DNA of 36,391 nucleotides from JAGXLC01 sp964461045. Its GTDB lineage: Bacteria; Bacteroidota; Bacteroidia; Bacteroidales; UBA12077. This document shows positions 26,282 through 34,580 of the stretch, piece by piece (position 1 is the first letter of the stretch; the number at the start of each line of letters is the position of its first letter). Below the pieces are notes generated by a model. That model made no database searches, was not told the DNA's origin, and saw only the letters and a list, made by a program, of their open reading frames with translations. Both the position numbers and the translations under genes were made by a program. Where the stretch lies: the NCBI GenBank assembly GCA_964461045.1, contig CAYWSJ010000032.1, forward strand, positions 1 through 36,391. Direction: 5' to 3'.

Positions 26282-28027
26282 CTAACGAAGGATTTTTCTT
26301 ACAAAAGCCACTGTAAAATAAGACATCAGAAACAGACCAATAAATCCTTCAATGCCGCAAAACCATCGTATAATTCCTTCCGGGTAATAATCGCCATATC
26401 CAATGGTCAGAAAAGTTATTGCACTATGATAAAAAGCTACTTTAAGGCTTGATAAGCCTGTGTCGCCCATAGAAGAAATGATTTTTGTGTTTGCAATTAA
26501 AGGCAGGATAAAATACAACAATGCAAAAAACAAGTAACTAAAGAACATGCTAATCAATACTCTGACAGGGTCAGTTGCATATAAACCTACGCGGTCAAAA
26601 ATAAGCCACTTAAGCGCATGTGTAGGATAAGCCCATAAGGCATTCCACTTATTCCTTTGGAGGTTTTGTTTCAGGTCGGCTTTCATCTCATGTCTTTTAA
26701 ACTGCACATAAGCTGCATCTTCATCGGAATACTGACCCGTTATGTAAAAGTTTTCCTTAAGAATTCTGAATTGTTCTGATTTATCTCTGACAGAAGTGTT
26801 GCTCTGGCCTGTTATGAGGTTTTTTACTTTATTTTTTCTCCAGTCAATAAATATCCTGCCTATCAATCTTGCCCCTGAAAAATTTATAGTTTCTATTTGA
26901 ACTCTGAAATCATGCGGTTTTAAATCCAGAATATCTCTTATAATGGTGTCAGAAAGATCAATATATTTTGCTTTGTTCAGGCGAAGATCCACGTAATAAT
27001 CAAGATGGCATGATTTCAGTGATAAATCATTCACTTCTGCGTTATAAAAACTAAGTTCTCCTTTCCCGAATGATGAATTGTCAAAAATTACTGTAGTGCC
27101 ATAAAATTCTGCAAGCTGGAAAGAAATATCTCCATCATTCCAGTGTGTTCTTTTAAAAGTAAGCTTTCCGTTGATAAGCTGACAGGCTTCAAATGATTTG
27201 GCACCTGATCCAAAATGGGCCCTGTTAAAATTAACTTTACTGTCTTTAAATTCTGTAGTTCTGAAATCTACTTTCCCATCTCCGAACTCAGTCCTTTCGA
27301 AAGAAACATCACTTGTTCCGAATTTTGCAAAATGAAAATCCACTTTCCCTGTTCCAAACTGAGTTACTTTAAAGGATACTTTCCCATCATCAAATCTGGT
27401 GTCAATAAAAGAAACATCTCCATCATTAAATTCTGCATTCTGAAACAGTACTTTCCCTTTTCCAAAAACGGTATTCTGAAAGTTTTTTTCACCTTTTGTA
27501 AAATATGAATTTTTCAGATTTAATTCTCCTTCTTTAATATTTACATAACTGAAATCAAAAATCTTTGTGTTAAAGAAGCAATAGCTAAGGTTTATTCCGC
27601 CCTTATGAAAATCAGTACCTTGAAATATGACATCGCCGTTTATGAACGAACTATTCTCAAAATTTTTATAAAGGTCGTCAAACTCAGCATAAGAGAAATC
27701 AATTTTATCTGAAGAATCAAAGATAGCACTGTATGCACTAAAATTACAAAGTTTTATACTCTGGTTGGGTTCTTTATTTCGGGATTTTCGATATTCTGAC
27801 AGAGAAAAATTATGAATGTAACAATGATTTAGGATTATATCTTTTTGTTGATCAATTCTTTTATAAACATCTTCTGCTTTGATATATCCTTTTTCAATTT
27901 TTTTCAGGAGTTGTTTGTGTTCATCATAGAAACTGATCTGGGCAGTTTTTTCATACGTGTAACCTTCTTCTGTCTTAAAAGGTTTGTCTTCAATAAAAAC
28001 TTTATAATTCTGGTAATTCCTGAGCAT
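26282..28027 (-). CDS. potassium channel fused to a 12-residue-repeat beta-solenoid
   Basis: A 581-residue inner-membrane protein. Residues 1-115 are a soluble lead-in. Residues 116-331 form 18 uninterrupted 12-residue repeats of the kind FGxGKVxFxxxx, expected to build a beta-solenoid (related in appearance to, but longer than, pentapeptide repeats). A linker (about 332-490) follows. The C-terminus is a two-helix ion channel: TM1 about 492-511, a pore loop with the potassium filter TIGYGD (541-546), and TM2 about 553-575. Both ends of the protein and the solenoid are probably cytoplasmic, so the solenoid may gate or localise the channel (inference). The gene is divergent from an adenylate cyclase gene. 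Confidence 0.9.
   Translation of the reverse strand: MLRNYQNYKVFIEDKPFKTEEGYTYEKTAQISFYDEHKQLLKKIEKGYIKAEDVYKRIDQQKDIILNHCYIHNFSLSEYRKSRNKEPNQSIKLCNFSAYSAIFDSSDKIDFSYAEFDDLYKNFENSSFINGDVIFQGTDFHKGGINLSYCFFNTKIFDFSYVNIKEGELNLKNSYFTKGEKNFQNTVFGKGKVLFQNAEFNDGDVSFIDTRFDDGKVSFKVTQFGTGKVDFHFAKFGTSDVSFERTEFGDGKVDFRTTEFKDSKVNFNRAHFGSGAKSFEACQLINGKLTFKRTHWNDGDISFQLAEFYGTTVIFDNSSFGKGELSFYNAEVNDLSLKSCHLDYYVDLRLNKAKYIDLSDTIIRDILDLKPHDFRVQIETINFSGARLIGRIFIDWRKNKVKNLITGQSNTSVRDKSEQFRILKENFYITGQYSDEDAAYVQFKRHEMKADLKQNLQRNKWNALWAYPTHALKWLIFDRVGLYATDPVRVLISMFFSYLFFALLYFILPLIANTKIISSMGDTGLSSLKVAFYHSAITFLTIGYGDYYPEGIIRWFCGIEGFIGLFLMSYFTVAFVRKILR
27035..27682 (-). repeat. 18 tandem 36-bp coding units (12-residue repeats)
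   Basis: Within the channel gene, 18 consecutive units of exactly 36 bp encode 12-residue repeats, from FDDLYKNFENSS to FGKGELSFYNAE. The consensus places aromatic or aliphatic residues at positions 1, 6 and 8 and Gly at positions 2 and 4. No unit contains an insertion or deletion. DNA identity between units is only moderate, so this is an old repeat under structural constraint. Confidence 0.9.
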
Positions 28028-28046
28028 AACTTGTTTATTCTTCTTT

Positions 28047-28054
28047 CAAAGATA
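28047..28054 (-). promoter_or_regulatory. -7 element of the channel gene
   Basis: The minus strand reads TATCTTTG, a perfect TAnnTTTG match, 20 bp upstream of the start codon, giving a leader of about 13 nt. No good -33 TTG is seen. Confidence 0.4.
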
Positions 28055-28202
28055 ATAAATTGAAATAATTATGAAGATATTTTTAAAATAATGTATCAAT
28101 TCTTTATTATTTCCGTATTTGTAGAATAAAAGCAATTGAATAGCTTATTTTAAATATTAATTTTTAATTTTAACCAATAAAATTGCCTATATCCAATATT
28201 CT

Positions 28203-29675
28203 ATGAGTGCCAAATTACTTGCTGTTGGAGAATCAGAACATTCTTCAGATGTTTTTGAAAAGTTAAAAGAAAAGGGAAAATTTACTGTTTTATATGCTTC
28301 AAAAGAATATATTTACGAAGCAAGTATTGAGCACCTGCCTGATTACATCCTTGTGGACTCTTCTATCTTTTTGAACAATGGTATCAAAGGCCTGATGTCT
28401 CTGAAACAGGACCAGAGAACAATAGACATCCCCGTTATATTGGCAACAGAGGAGTTTAGCGAACAAAAACTTAAGGAGTATTACGATTATGGTATCTCTG
28501 ATTTCATTTTTAAACCAATTAAAGCAGAGGAGTTGCTAATTCGGTTAAAATCTATTGACCGCCGGAATGATTACCTGAATAGATTATACAGGGAGAACGA
28601 GCAACTGAAGAATTTATCACTTGTAGCAAAAAATACTGCTAATGCTGTGGTTATATTTTATCCGAATGGTGAAATTGAATGGGAGAATGAAGGTTTTAGG
28701 AACATGTATGGCTATACTCTCAAAGAATATTTAAAAAAGAAAGAGCATGATATTTTTTCCCAGGAGAGCAAACATTTTAAAAAGGCATTAAAAAAATTTG
28801 AAAATGGGACCACAGGAATATCCTTTGAGCATGCTATTGAAACAAAAGATGAAGAGAATAAATGGATTCAGACCACTCTTACACCAATATTCAACGAGCA
28901 AGGAGACCTGGTAAAAATTGTTGCAGTAGAATCTGATATAACAGACCTAAGAGAGGAGAAAAAGAAATCGGATGAGTTGCTTTTAAATATTTTACCTTTT
29001 GAGGTAGCGGAGCAACTTAAGAAAAAAGGTCGTGCAAAATCAAGAAAATACCGTACTGTTACCGTTTTATTTGCTGATTTCAAGAACTTTACAGGTCTGA
29101 CGAATGCTTTTGATTCGCCCAAGGAGCTTATTTCTGAATTAAATTTATACGTTAAAAAATTTGATGAAATTATAGGGAATCATTTTATAGAAAAGATTAA
29201 AACAATTGGTGATGCCTACATGTGTGCCGGTGGTTTGCCCCTTAAAAATAAAAGTAATCCGATTGATGTAACACTGGCGGGGTTGGAAATTCAGAAGTAT
29301 GTTATGGATATTGCTGAAGAAAAAATAAAAAACGATGAGGATCCATGGTATTTGAGACTGGGAATAAATACCGGAGAAGTTATGGCCGGAGTAATTGGAA
29401 ATAAAAAATTTGCTTATGATATATGGGGCAAAACTGTAAACAAGGCCAGTCGGATGGAAGAAACCGGGGAGATAGGAAAGGTTAATGTTTCTGGAAACAC
29501 ATATGAGTTCATAAAGGATTATTTTGATTGTACTTACCGTGGGAGAATTAAAGTGAAAAATATCCATGAGGAAATGGACATGTATTTTGTAAACAGACTT
29601 AAGCCTGAATATTCAGAGGATGAAGATGGCATATATCCCAATGCAGAATTCAGAAAGATACTTGCCAAATATTAA
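28203..29675 (+). CDS. REC-PAS-class III adenylate cyclase
   Basis: A 490-residue soluble signalling enzyme. The receiver-like domain (1-120) keeps D52 and the FKPI lysine, but its acidic pair is degraded (VGES where VDDE is usual). A PAS domain (about 130-255) and a short linker helix precede the class III cyclase domain (about 275-460). Both metal-binding aspartates are present: D292 in LFADFKNF and D337 in IGDAYM. The specificity residues K333 (EKIKTIGD) and D406 (YDIWGKTVN) are of the adenylate type, and the NKASRM transition-state residues are intact. It should therefore make cAMP. The gene is divergent from the channel gene (175 bp) and convergent with cdd. No cAMP receptor is visible in the window. 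Confidence 0.92.
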   Translation: MSAKLLAVGESEHSSDVFEKLKEKGKFTVLYASKEYIYEASIEHLPDYILVDSSIFLNNGIKGLMSLKQDQRTIDIPVILATEEFSEQKLKEYYDYGISDFIFKPIKAEELLIRLKSIDRRNDYLNRLYRENEQLKNLSLVAKNTANAVVIFYPNGEIEWENEGFRNMYGYTLKEYLKKKEHDIFSQESKHFKKALKKFENGTTGISFEHAIETKDEENKWIQTTLTPIFNEQGDLVKIVAVESDITDLREEKKKSDELLLNILPFEVAEQLKKKGRAKSRKYRTVTVLFADFKNFTGLTNAFDSPKELISELNLYVKKFDEIIGNHFIEKIKTIGDAYMCAGGLPLKNKSNPIDVTLAGLEIQKYVMDIAEEKIKNDEDPWYLRLGINTGEVMAGVIGNKKFAYDIWGKTVNKASRMEETGEIGKVNVSGNTYEFIKDYFDCTYRGRIKVKNIHEEMDMYFVNRLKPEYSEDEDGIYPNAEFRKILAKY

Positions 29676-29696
29676 ATAATTCCTTGATCTGCTTTC

Positions 29697-30182
29697 TTAC
29701 CCTCTTAAACTTTTTATATCAAAATTATAAGGAAGAAACTGCTCTACACCTCGGGCATGAATTATTTTATTATCAGAATAAAGATAAATGTCAATTTTAT
29801 TGTTGAAGCGTCTTTCTGTTTCCAGTAAAACCTGGAGGCATGAACCACAAGGCGGAATAGGCTCTTTTACTAATTTTTCGTTTCTGATGGCAGTTACTGC
29901 AATCGCATGAACTGAAGATTCCGGGTATTTGGAATTGGCATAAAAAATTGCCACTCTTTCGGCACATAATCCTGAAGGATAAGCAGCATTTTCCTGGTTG
30001 TTTGCTTCTAAGATAATTTCATTTTCCAACAATACCGCCGCACCTACCTGGAACTTTGAATAAGGAGCATATGCTCTTGAGGCAGCGTTCTTTGCCTGGG
30101 TTAATAGTTTTTTTATATTCTCCGGTAAATCATTTATTGATGAATATTCATTAAAGATTGATTTTATTTCTTTTTTCTTCAT
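29697..30182 (-). CDS. cdd: cytidine deaminase
   Basis: A 161-residue enzyme of pyrimidine salvage that deaminates cytidine and deoxycytidine. I chose the ATG at 30180-30182 (MKKKEIKS); an upstream ATG would add 10 residues and overlap the promoter. Zinc ligands are C73 in CAERVA, with catalytic E75, and C112 and C115 in PPCGSC, the three-cysteine pattern of the homotetrameric class. The substrate region is APYSKFQVGAAV. It is divergent from the glucosaminidase gene. Confidence 0.95.
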   Translation of the reverse strand: MKKKEIKSIFNEYSSINDLPENIKKLLTQAKNAASRAYAPYSKFQVGAAVLLENEIILEANNQENAAYPSGLCAERVAIFYANSKYPESSVHAIAVTAIRNEKLVKEPIPPCGSCLQVLLETERRFNNKIDIYLYSDNKIIHARGVEQFLPYNFDIKSLRG

Positions 30183-30201
30183 TTTTGGAAATATATTTGC
30201 A

Positions 30202-30231
30202 TTGTTGACCAAAGATAAAATTTTATATTTG
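30202..30231 (+). promoter_or_regulatory. consensus Bacteroidota promoter of the glucosaminidase gene
   Basis: TTG (30202-30204) and TATATTTG (30224-30231) are separated by 19 bp, a perfect match to TTG-N17-23-TAnnTTTG. The start site would be near 30238, leaving a leader of about 46 nt. Confidence 0.7.
30210..30217 (-). promoter_or_regulatory. -7 element of cdd
   Basis: The minus strand reads TATCTTTG, a perfect TAnnTTTG, about 28 bp upstream of the chosen cdd start. It lies inside the spacer of the opposing promoter, so the two promoters would compete for polymerase. No -33 TTG is seen. Confidence 0.45.
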
Positions 30232-30283
30232 GTTATTATAATTGAAACAAATAAAATAGTCTTTTCTCTTAAATAAATATAAT

Positions 30284-31267
30284 ATGAAAAAAATCCTGTC
30301 CCTGGTTTTTATTGCGGTAATTATTGTTTCATGCGAAACTCAGAGAAGGGTCTCTGTCAGGCCGCAAACCAAAGATGGAAATAGTTATATAGAAGCCTAT
30401 AAAGATTTAGCTGTCCGGGAAATGAAACGTTCAGGTGTTCCCGCGAGTATAACTCTTGCCCAGGGTATGCTGGAGTCAGACTATGGCAGAAGCACACTGG
30501 CAGTGAATGCAAATAACCATTTTGGAATTAAATGTCATAACGACTGGACCGGTAAACGGATTTATCATGATGATGACCGTAGGAATGAATGTTTTAGAAG
30601 CTACAGGGATGTTTATGAATCTTTTAAAGATCATTCCGATTTTTTAACTGGTGTTTCCCGGTATGACTTTTTATTCGATTATGAAATAACTGAATATAAA
30701 AAGTGGGCAAGAGGCTTAAAAAAAGCGGGTTATGCAACCAGCCCGACTTATGCATCAAAACTAATAGACCTTATTGAACGTTACCAGCTGTATCGATATG
30801 ACAGGCAGACAACCAGTTATAAAATGACAATTTCAGGAGGACCACAAAACCTGGGAAATGTTGATGATTTTGCAATTTCACATAGTGGACATACTGTGAA
30901 AAACAGGAACCGGATAGACTATATTATTACAAGACCAGGGGATACATTCAGAAACCTGACTGAAGAGTTTGATATGTTACCATGGGAATTGCCCAAATAC
31001 AACGAACTGGATAAAAATGCGAAATTAGAACCAGGACAAATCCTTTATCTGCAACCAAAACGGAATAAAGCTGCCCGCGGTTATGATGTTCATATTGTTA
31101 AAGAAGAAGATACCTTATATTCTATTTCTCAGCTATATGGTATCAAACTGGATAAACTGTGTAAGAAAAATCATGTGAAACCTGGTGATGAACTAAAACC
31201 TGGAATGGAAATTTATCTAAGAAAAGAGAAACCTCTGGAAGAAGAAAAAAAAGACGAAAAGAACTAA
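30284..31267 (+). CDS. lipoprotein glucosaminidase with two LysM domains
   Basis: A 327-residue envelope lipoprotein with a signal peptide and lipobox (VSC, lipidated C17). The GH73-type endo-beta-N-acetylglucosaminidase domain (about 35-172) cleaves peptidoglycan glycan strands. It has catalytic E64 in QGMLESDYGRS and the family segments NNHFGIKC and LKKAGYATSPTYASKL. Two LysM peptidoglycan-binding domains follow (about 213-257 and 268-313), then a short charged tail. Similar proteins act in cell-wall remodelling or daughter-cell separation. No acidic outer-surface export signal follows the cysteine, so it probably faces the periplasm. The 3' end overlaps the fmt stop codon by 4 bp. Confidence 0.93.
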   Translation: MKKILSLVFIAVIIVSCETQRRVSVRPQTKDGNSYIEAYKDLAVREMKRSGVPASITLAQGMLESDYGRSTLAVNANNHFGIKCHNDWTGKRIYHDDDRRNECFRSYRDVYESFKDHSDFLTGVSRYDFLFDYEITEYKKWARGLKKAGYATSPTYASKLIDLIERYQLYRYDRQTTSYKMTISGGPQNLGNVDDFAISHSGHTVKNRNRIDYIITRPGDTFRNLTEEFDMLPWELPKYNELDKNAKLEPGQILYLQPKRNKAARGYDVHIVKEEDTLYSISQLYGIKLDKLCKKNHVKPGDELKPGMEIYLRKEKPLEEEKKDEKN

Positions 31268-32244
31268 TTATTATCAGATTTACACCAGAATTTTTCTATT
31301 TCGCGAAATCCACGGAGAAATTCATCTGCTTTCATTCTTTTTTTTCCTTCGGCCTGTAATTCATCTATATTTAAAAAACCGTCCATTACTGCTATTTTAA
31401 TATATGATTGATTATCAGAAAGAATCATTCCCGGATAATAATTGTGAGTTTTTTTTTCAAATCTTCCTTTAAAAATCTTTATCTGAATATCTTTTATCTT
31501 GTCGCTGATTATTGTCCATGCAGCAGGGTAGGGACTAAGTCCTCTTATGAAATTATACACTTCTTTGCCTTTTTTATACCAGTTGATCCTGCAGTTTTCC
31601 TTATAAATTTTAGGCGCTTTTTTAATAACTTCATTTTTATTAATAAGATCTTTTTGGTTGGTTAGTTTGTATTTGTTATTGAGGATGGCTTCTGCTGTTT
31701 CAACAACCAATTCTGCTCCTTTGTGCATAAGTTTGTCGTGCAGGGTTCCTGCATCATCTTTTTCATCGACAGGAACTTTTTTCTGGTCTATAATTTTTCC
31801 TGTATCTACTTTTTTATCCAGCAGAAATGTGGTTACACCGGTTTCTTTTTCTCCGTTCAGGATAGCATGATTAATCGGGGCAGCACCTCTGTATTTAGGA
31901 AGGAGAGAGGCATGAAGATTAAAAGTTCCGTATTCAGGTAATGTAAAAATTTTTGGTGGAAGGATTTTGAATGCCACTACAATTTGCAAATGGGGTTTAT
32001 AACTTTCGAGTTTTTCTTTAAACTGTTCACTTTTAAGAGATTCGGGCTGAATGACAGGCAGATTATTTTTTTTTGCCATTTTTTTAACTGCCGATTCTTT
32101 TATCTTTTGGCCTCTTCCGGCAGGTTTGTCAGGGTTTGTTACTACAGCAACCACATTAAAATTTTTTTCAATTAGTTTCCTGAGGCTTTCTACAGCAAAA
32201 TCCGGAGTGCCCATGAAAATTATTCTGAAATCTTTTTTATCCAT
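31264..32244 (-). CDS. fmt: methionyl-tRNA formyltransferase
   Basis: A 326-residue cytoplasmic enzyme that formylates initiator Met-tRNA with 10-formyl-tetrahydrofolate. I chose the ATG at 32242-32244 (MDKKDFRIIFMGTPDFA), where family members begin; a longer frame adds nine residues. Catalytic residues are N109 and H111 in FNLHASLLPKYRGAAP and D147 in LDKKVDTG. The C-terminal tRNA-binding domain (about 208-320) includes INWYKKGKEVYNFIRGLSPY. Its stop codon overlaps the end of the convergent glucosaminidase gene. Confidence 0.96.
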   Translation of the reverse strand: MDKKDFRIIFMGTPDFAVESLRKLIEKNFNVVAVVTNPDKPAGRGQKIKESAVKKMAKKNNLPVIQPESLKSEQFKEKLESYKPHLQIVVAFKILPPKIFTLPEYGTFNLHASLLPKYRGAAPINHAILNGEKETGVTTFLLDKKVDTGKIIDQKKVPVDEKDDAGTLHDKLMHKGAELVVETAEAILNNKYKLTNQKDLINKNEVIKKAPKIYKENCRINWYKKGKEVYNFIRGLSPYPAAWTIISDKIKDIQIKIFKGRFEKKTHNYYPGMILSDNQSYIKIAVMDGFLNIDELQAEGKKRMKADEFLRGFREIEKFWCKSDNN

Positions 32245-32270
32245 CGAATGCAAGAAATTTTTGGTTAACA

Positions 32271-32278
32271 CAAAATTA
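32271..32278 (-). promoter_or_regulatory. -7 element of fmt
   Basis: The minus strand reads TAATTTTG, a perfect TAnnTTTG, 26 bp upstream of the chosen start. A TTG (32296-32294) lies 15 bp further up, slightly closer than the usual 17-23. The element overlaps the ATG of the longer fmt frame, which supports the shorter start. Confidence 0.5.
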
Positions 32279-32369
32279 TAGAATATATTTTATCAACCCT
32301 AATATTTCTCTTTTAAACCAAAAGATTTAATTTAGTCATATTAATAAATATTTTATTTCTACTTTAACA

Positions 32370-33176
32370 ATGAAAAAATTTAACTGGCAGGTCTTTATCA
32401 GCATTAATTTGTTTGTGTCATTTATAGTAATGTTTGTGTCGGGAATTGTATTGTTTATCAAGCCTGAAGGAAGTGTGGCAAGATGGATTGACTGGGATTT
32501 TTTGTTTTTATCAAAGTCGGTTTGGGAGTCTGTACATACCTTGTTTTCTTTTCTTTTTATGCTTTTTGCCTTCATTCATATTTTCAGGTTTCACTTACTG
32601 AATATTCGCAATTATTTAAAAATTAAAAATGGCTACTGGCTCGAAAGTTTTCTTGCCTTTTTAATTGGGATTTTTTTATTCACAGGATCAGCATCAGATA
32701 GCATTCCTTTCAGTAGTCTTTACCAGTGGGGAGATAAATTGTCATCTGGTTGGTCGGAACAAATTGATAAAGAACCAAATATTGATGCAAGGACTTCTTT
32801 AGATAAGCTTGTTGATATGGATTCTCTCCCAGGAGATTCTTTATATAGTATATTTAAAAAGAAAGATATTTCTCTGAATTATTCACTTATTGATGCTGCC
32901 AGGCAAATGAAACTGACACCCTATGAGCTGTATCGAAAAATTAAGTCACAAGGAGCCTTATCAGAAGATCAGCAAGACCCTGTATATCAAAATTTAATGG
33001 TTGAAGAGGTATTAATTCTGTATCCACTAACAGAGAGTGAACTTAAAAGTCTTCTTGAAACAAAAGGGAAACTTGATAATTATTCACCTGAAATGACTTT
33101 TTCTGAAATAGGCGAACAATTGGACCTTCCGCCTGAGAAAATTATTCAGTTTATTAAAAAAGAGGTTAATGAATAA
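32370..33176 (+). CDS. DUF4405-like three-helix membrane protein with soluble tail
   Basis: A 268-residue inner-membrane protein. Three helices lie at about 8-30, 52-73 and 89-106. Helix 2 and its end carry H56, H70 and H75 (ESVHTLFSFLF and FIHIFRFH), the histidine pattern of DUF4405/cytochrome b561-like proteins, so heme binding is possible but unproven. The rest (about 110-268) is soluble, with two similar helical segments (YSLIDAARQMKLTPYELYRK and FSEIGEQLDLPPEKIIQFIK) that look like a repeated small fold. The neighbours do not reveal a role. Family assignment is moderate. Confidence 0.75.
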   Translation: MKKFNWQVFISINLFVSFIVMFVSGIVLFIKPEGSVARWIDWDFLFLSKSVWESVHTLFSFLFMLFAFIHIFRFHLLNIRNYLKIKNGYWLESFLAFLIGIFLFTGSASDSIPFSSLYQWGDKLSSGWSEQIDKEPNIDARTSLDKLVDMDSLPGDSLYSIFKKKDISLNYSLIDAARQMKLTPYELYRKIKSQGALSEDQQDPVYQNLMVEEVLILYPLTESELKSLLETKGKLDNYSPEMTFSEIGEQLDLPPEKIIQFIKKEVNE

Positions 33177-33210
33177 TTGAACAATTGAATTGAGCGAATA
33201 ATCTTGTTAA

Positions 33211-34491
33211 TTATTCTGTATCCTCGTCATTATTGTTATGTTCCTGAGCTTCTTTAGGATTAACCAGTTCCAGGGTATGGCCCATTTTTAACTTTTTTGT
33301 TTCAAGATAAAAACGATTGTGCTCATTGGGTTCTATTTCGATAGGCACATTTTCTACAATCTCGAGCTCATATCCTTCAAGTCCTTTTCTTTTTACCGGA
33401 TTATTTGTTATCAGACGAATTTTTCCCAGGCCGAGTTCATGAAGAATATTCGCTCCGACGCCGTAATCCCTTTCGTCTTCTTCAAAACCGAGATCAAGAT
33501 TTGCTTCAACTGTGTCCTTTCCCTCTTCCTGCAGTTTGTAGGCCTTAATTTTGTTGAACAAGCCAATTCCGCGACCTTCCTGGTTCATGTAAACAAGAGC
33601 CCCTTTCCCTTCTTTTTCAATCATTTTCATGGCTTTGTGCAACTGCGGACCGCAATCACATCTTTTGCTTCCAAAAATATCACCTGTAACACATGACGAG
33701 TGCACCCTCACCAGAACCGGTTCATCTTTAGTCCATTCTCCTTTAACCAGCGCTATATGTTCAAGTCCATTCGATTTTTGTTTAAAAGGAATCAATTCGA
33801 AATCTCCATAATCTGTTGGTAGTTTAACTCTTACACCTTTCTTTATCAGAGATTCGTTTTGAATTCGATAGGCAATTAATTCTTCAATTGAAATAATTTT
33901 TAGATCGAACTGTTTGGCTATTTCCATTAATTGGGGGAGTCTTGCCATGCTGCCATCGTCATTCATAATTTCTACAAGAGCGCCTCCGGGGTTTAAACCT
34001 GCCAGTCTTGTCAGATCAACCACGGCTTCAGTGTGGCCTGCTCTCCTGAGAACACCTCTTTGCTTTGCTTTAAGCGGAAAAATATGTCCGGGTCTACCAA
34101 GATCTTCTGGTTTGGTTTTGTTTTCCACCAATGCTTTGATGGTCTTAGATCTGTCTGCTGCTGAAATGCCCGTTGTGCATCCATGCCCTATCAAATCTAC
34201 TGAAACTGTAAAAGGTGTTTCATGAAGAGAAGTATTCTTTCCAACCATCAGTTCCAGTTCCAGCTCATCGCATCTGTTTTCGGGAAGAGGAGCACAGATA
34301 AGACCTCTTCCATGTTTTGCCATGAAATTTACTATTTCTGGTGTAATTTTTTCACCTGCAACTACAAAATCTCCTTCATTTTCCCTGTCTTCATCATCGA
34401 CAACTATAATGACTTTTCCGTTTTTTATATCTTCAATAGCTTCCTCTATGGTATTAAGGTTGCTTTCCTGCTGGTTTATATTATTTGACAT
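33211..34491 (-). CDS. ribBA: bifunctional DHBP synthase / GTP cyclohydrolase II
   Basis: A 426-residue enzyme catalysing the two entry steps of riboflavin synthesis. The N-terminal RibB half (about 12-212) makes 3,4-dihydroxy-2-butanone 4-phosphate from ribulose 5-phosphate, with DDEDRENEGDF (E37, E39), H153 in GHTEAVVDLTR and E174. The C-terminal RibA half (about 215-410) opens GTP, with zinc ligands C267, C278 and C280 in SSCVTGDIFGSKRCDC and QEGRGIGLFNKI. I chose the ATG at 34489-34491; another lies 15 bp upstream. It follows the LptF-like gene by 89 bp but has its own -7 element. No FMN riboswitch is seen upstream. Confidence 0.95.
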   Translation of the reverse strand: MSNNINQQESNLNTIEEAIEDIKNGKVIIVVDDEDRENEGDFVVAGEKITPEIVNFMAKHGRGLICAPLPENRCDELELELMVGKNTSLHETPFTVSVDLIGHGCTTGISAADRSKTIKALVENKTKPEDLGRPGHIFPLKAKQRGVLRRAGHTEAVVDLTRLAGLNPGGALVEIMNDDGSMARLPQLMEIAKQFDLKIISIEELIAYRIQNESLIKKGVRVKLPTDYGDFELIPFKQKSNGLEHIALVKGEWTKDEPVLVRVHSSCVTGDIFGSKRCDCGPQLHKAMKMIEKEGKGALVYMNQEGRGIGLFNKIKAYKLQEEGKDTVEANLDLGFEEDERDYGVGANILHELGLGKIRLITNNPVKRKGLEGYELEIVENVPIEIEPNEHNRFYLETKKLKMGHTLELVNPKEAQEHNNNDEDTE

Positions 34492-34532
34492 AACTAAAAG
34501 TGACACTAATTATTTATAAATATTTTAAATTG

Positions 34533-34540
34533 CAAAAGTA
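34533..34540 (-). promoter_or_regulatory. -7 element of ribBA
   Basis: The minus strand reads TACTTTTG, a perfect TAnnTTTG, about 42 bp upstream of the start codon. No good TTG is seen at -33. Confidence 0.45.
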
Positions 34541-34580
34541 TAATAAGTCGCATAATTCCCCTAACTATTTAACAGAATTT

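Noticed and set aside
33196..33216. GAATAAT-N7-ATTATTC inverted repeat at the ribBA stop, as a terminator
   Set aside because: The stem is nearly all A/T, overlaps the stop codon and has no following T-run.
33319..33696. 125-codon plus-strand frame inside ribBA
   Set aside because: Antisense to the catalytic region of a well-supported enzyme; its composition is that of a reverse-frame shadow.
34492..34580. FMN riboswitch upstream of ribBA
   Set aside because: The 89-bp spacer is AT-rich and lacks the conserved FMN aptamer elements.
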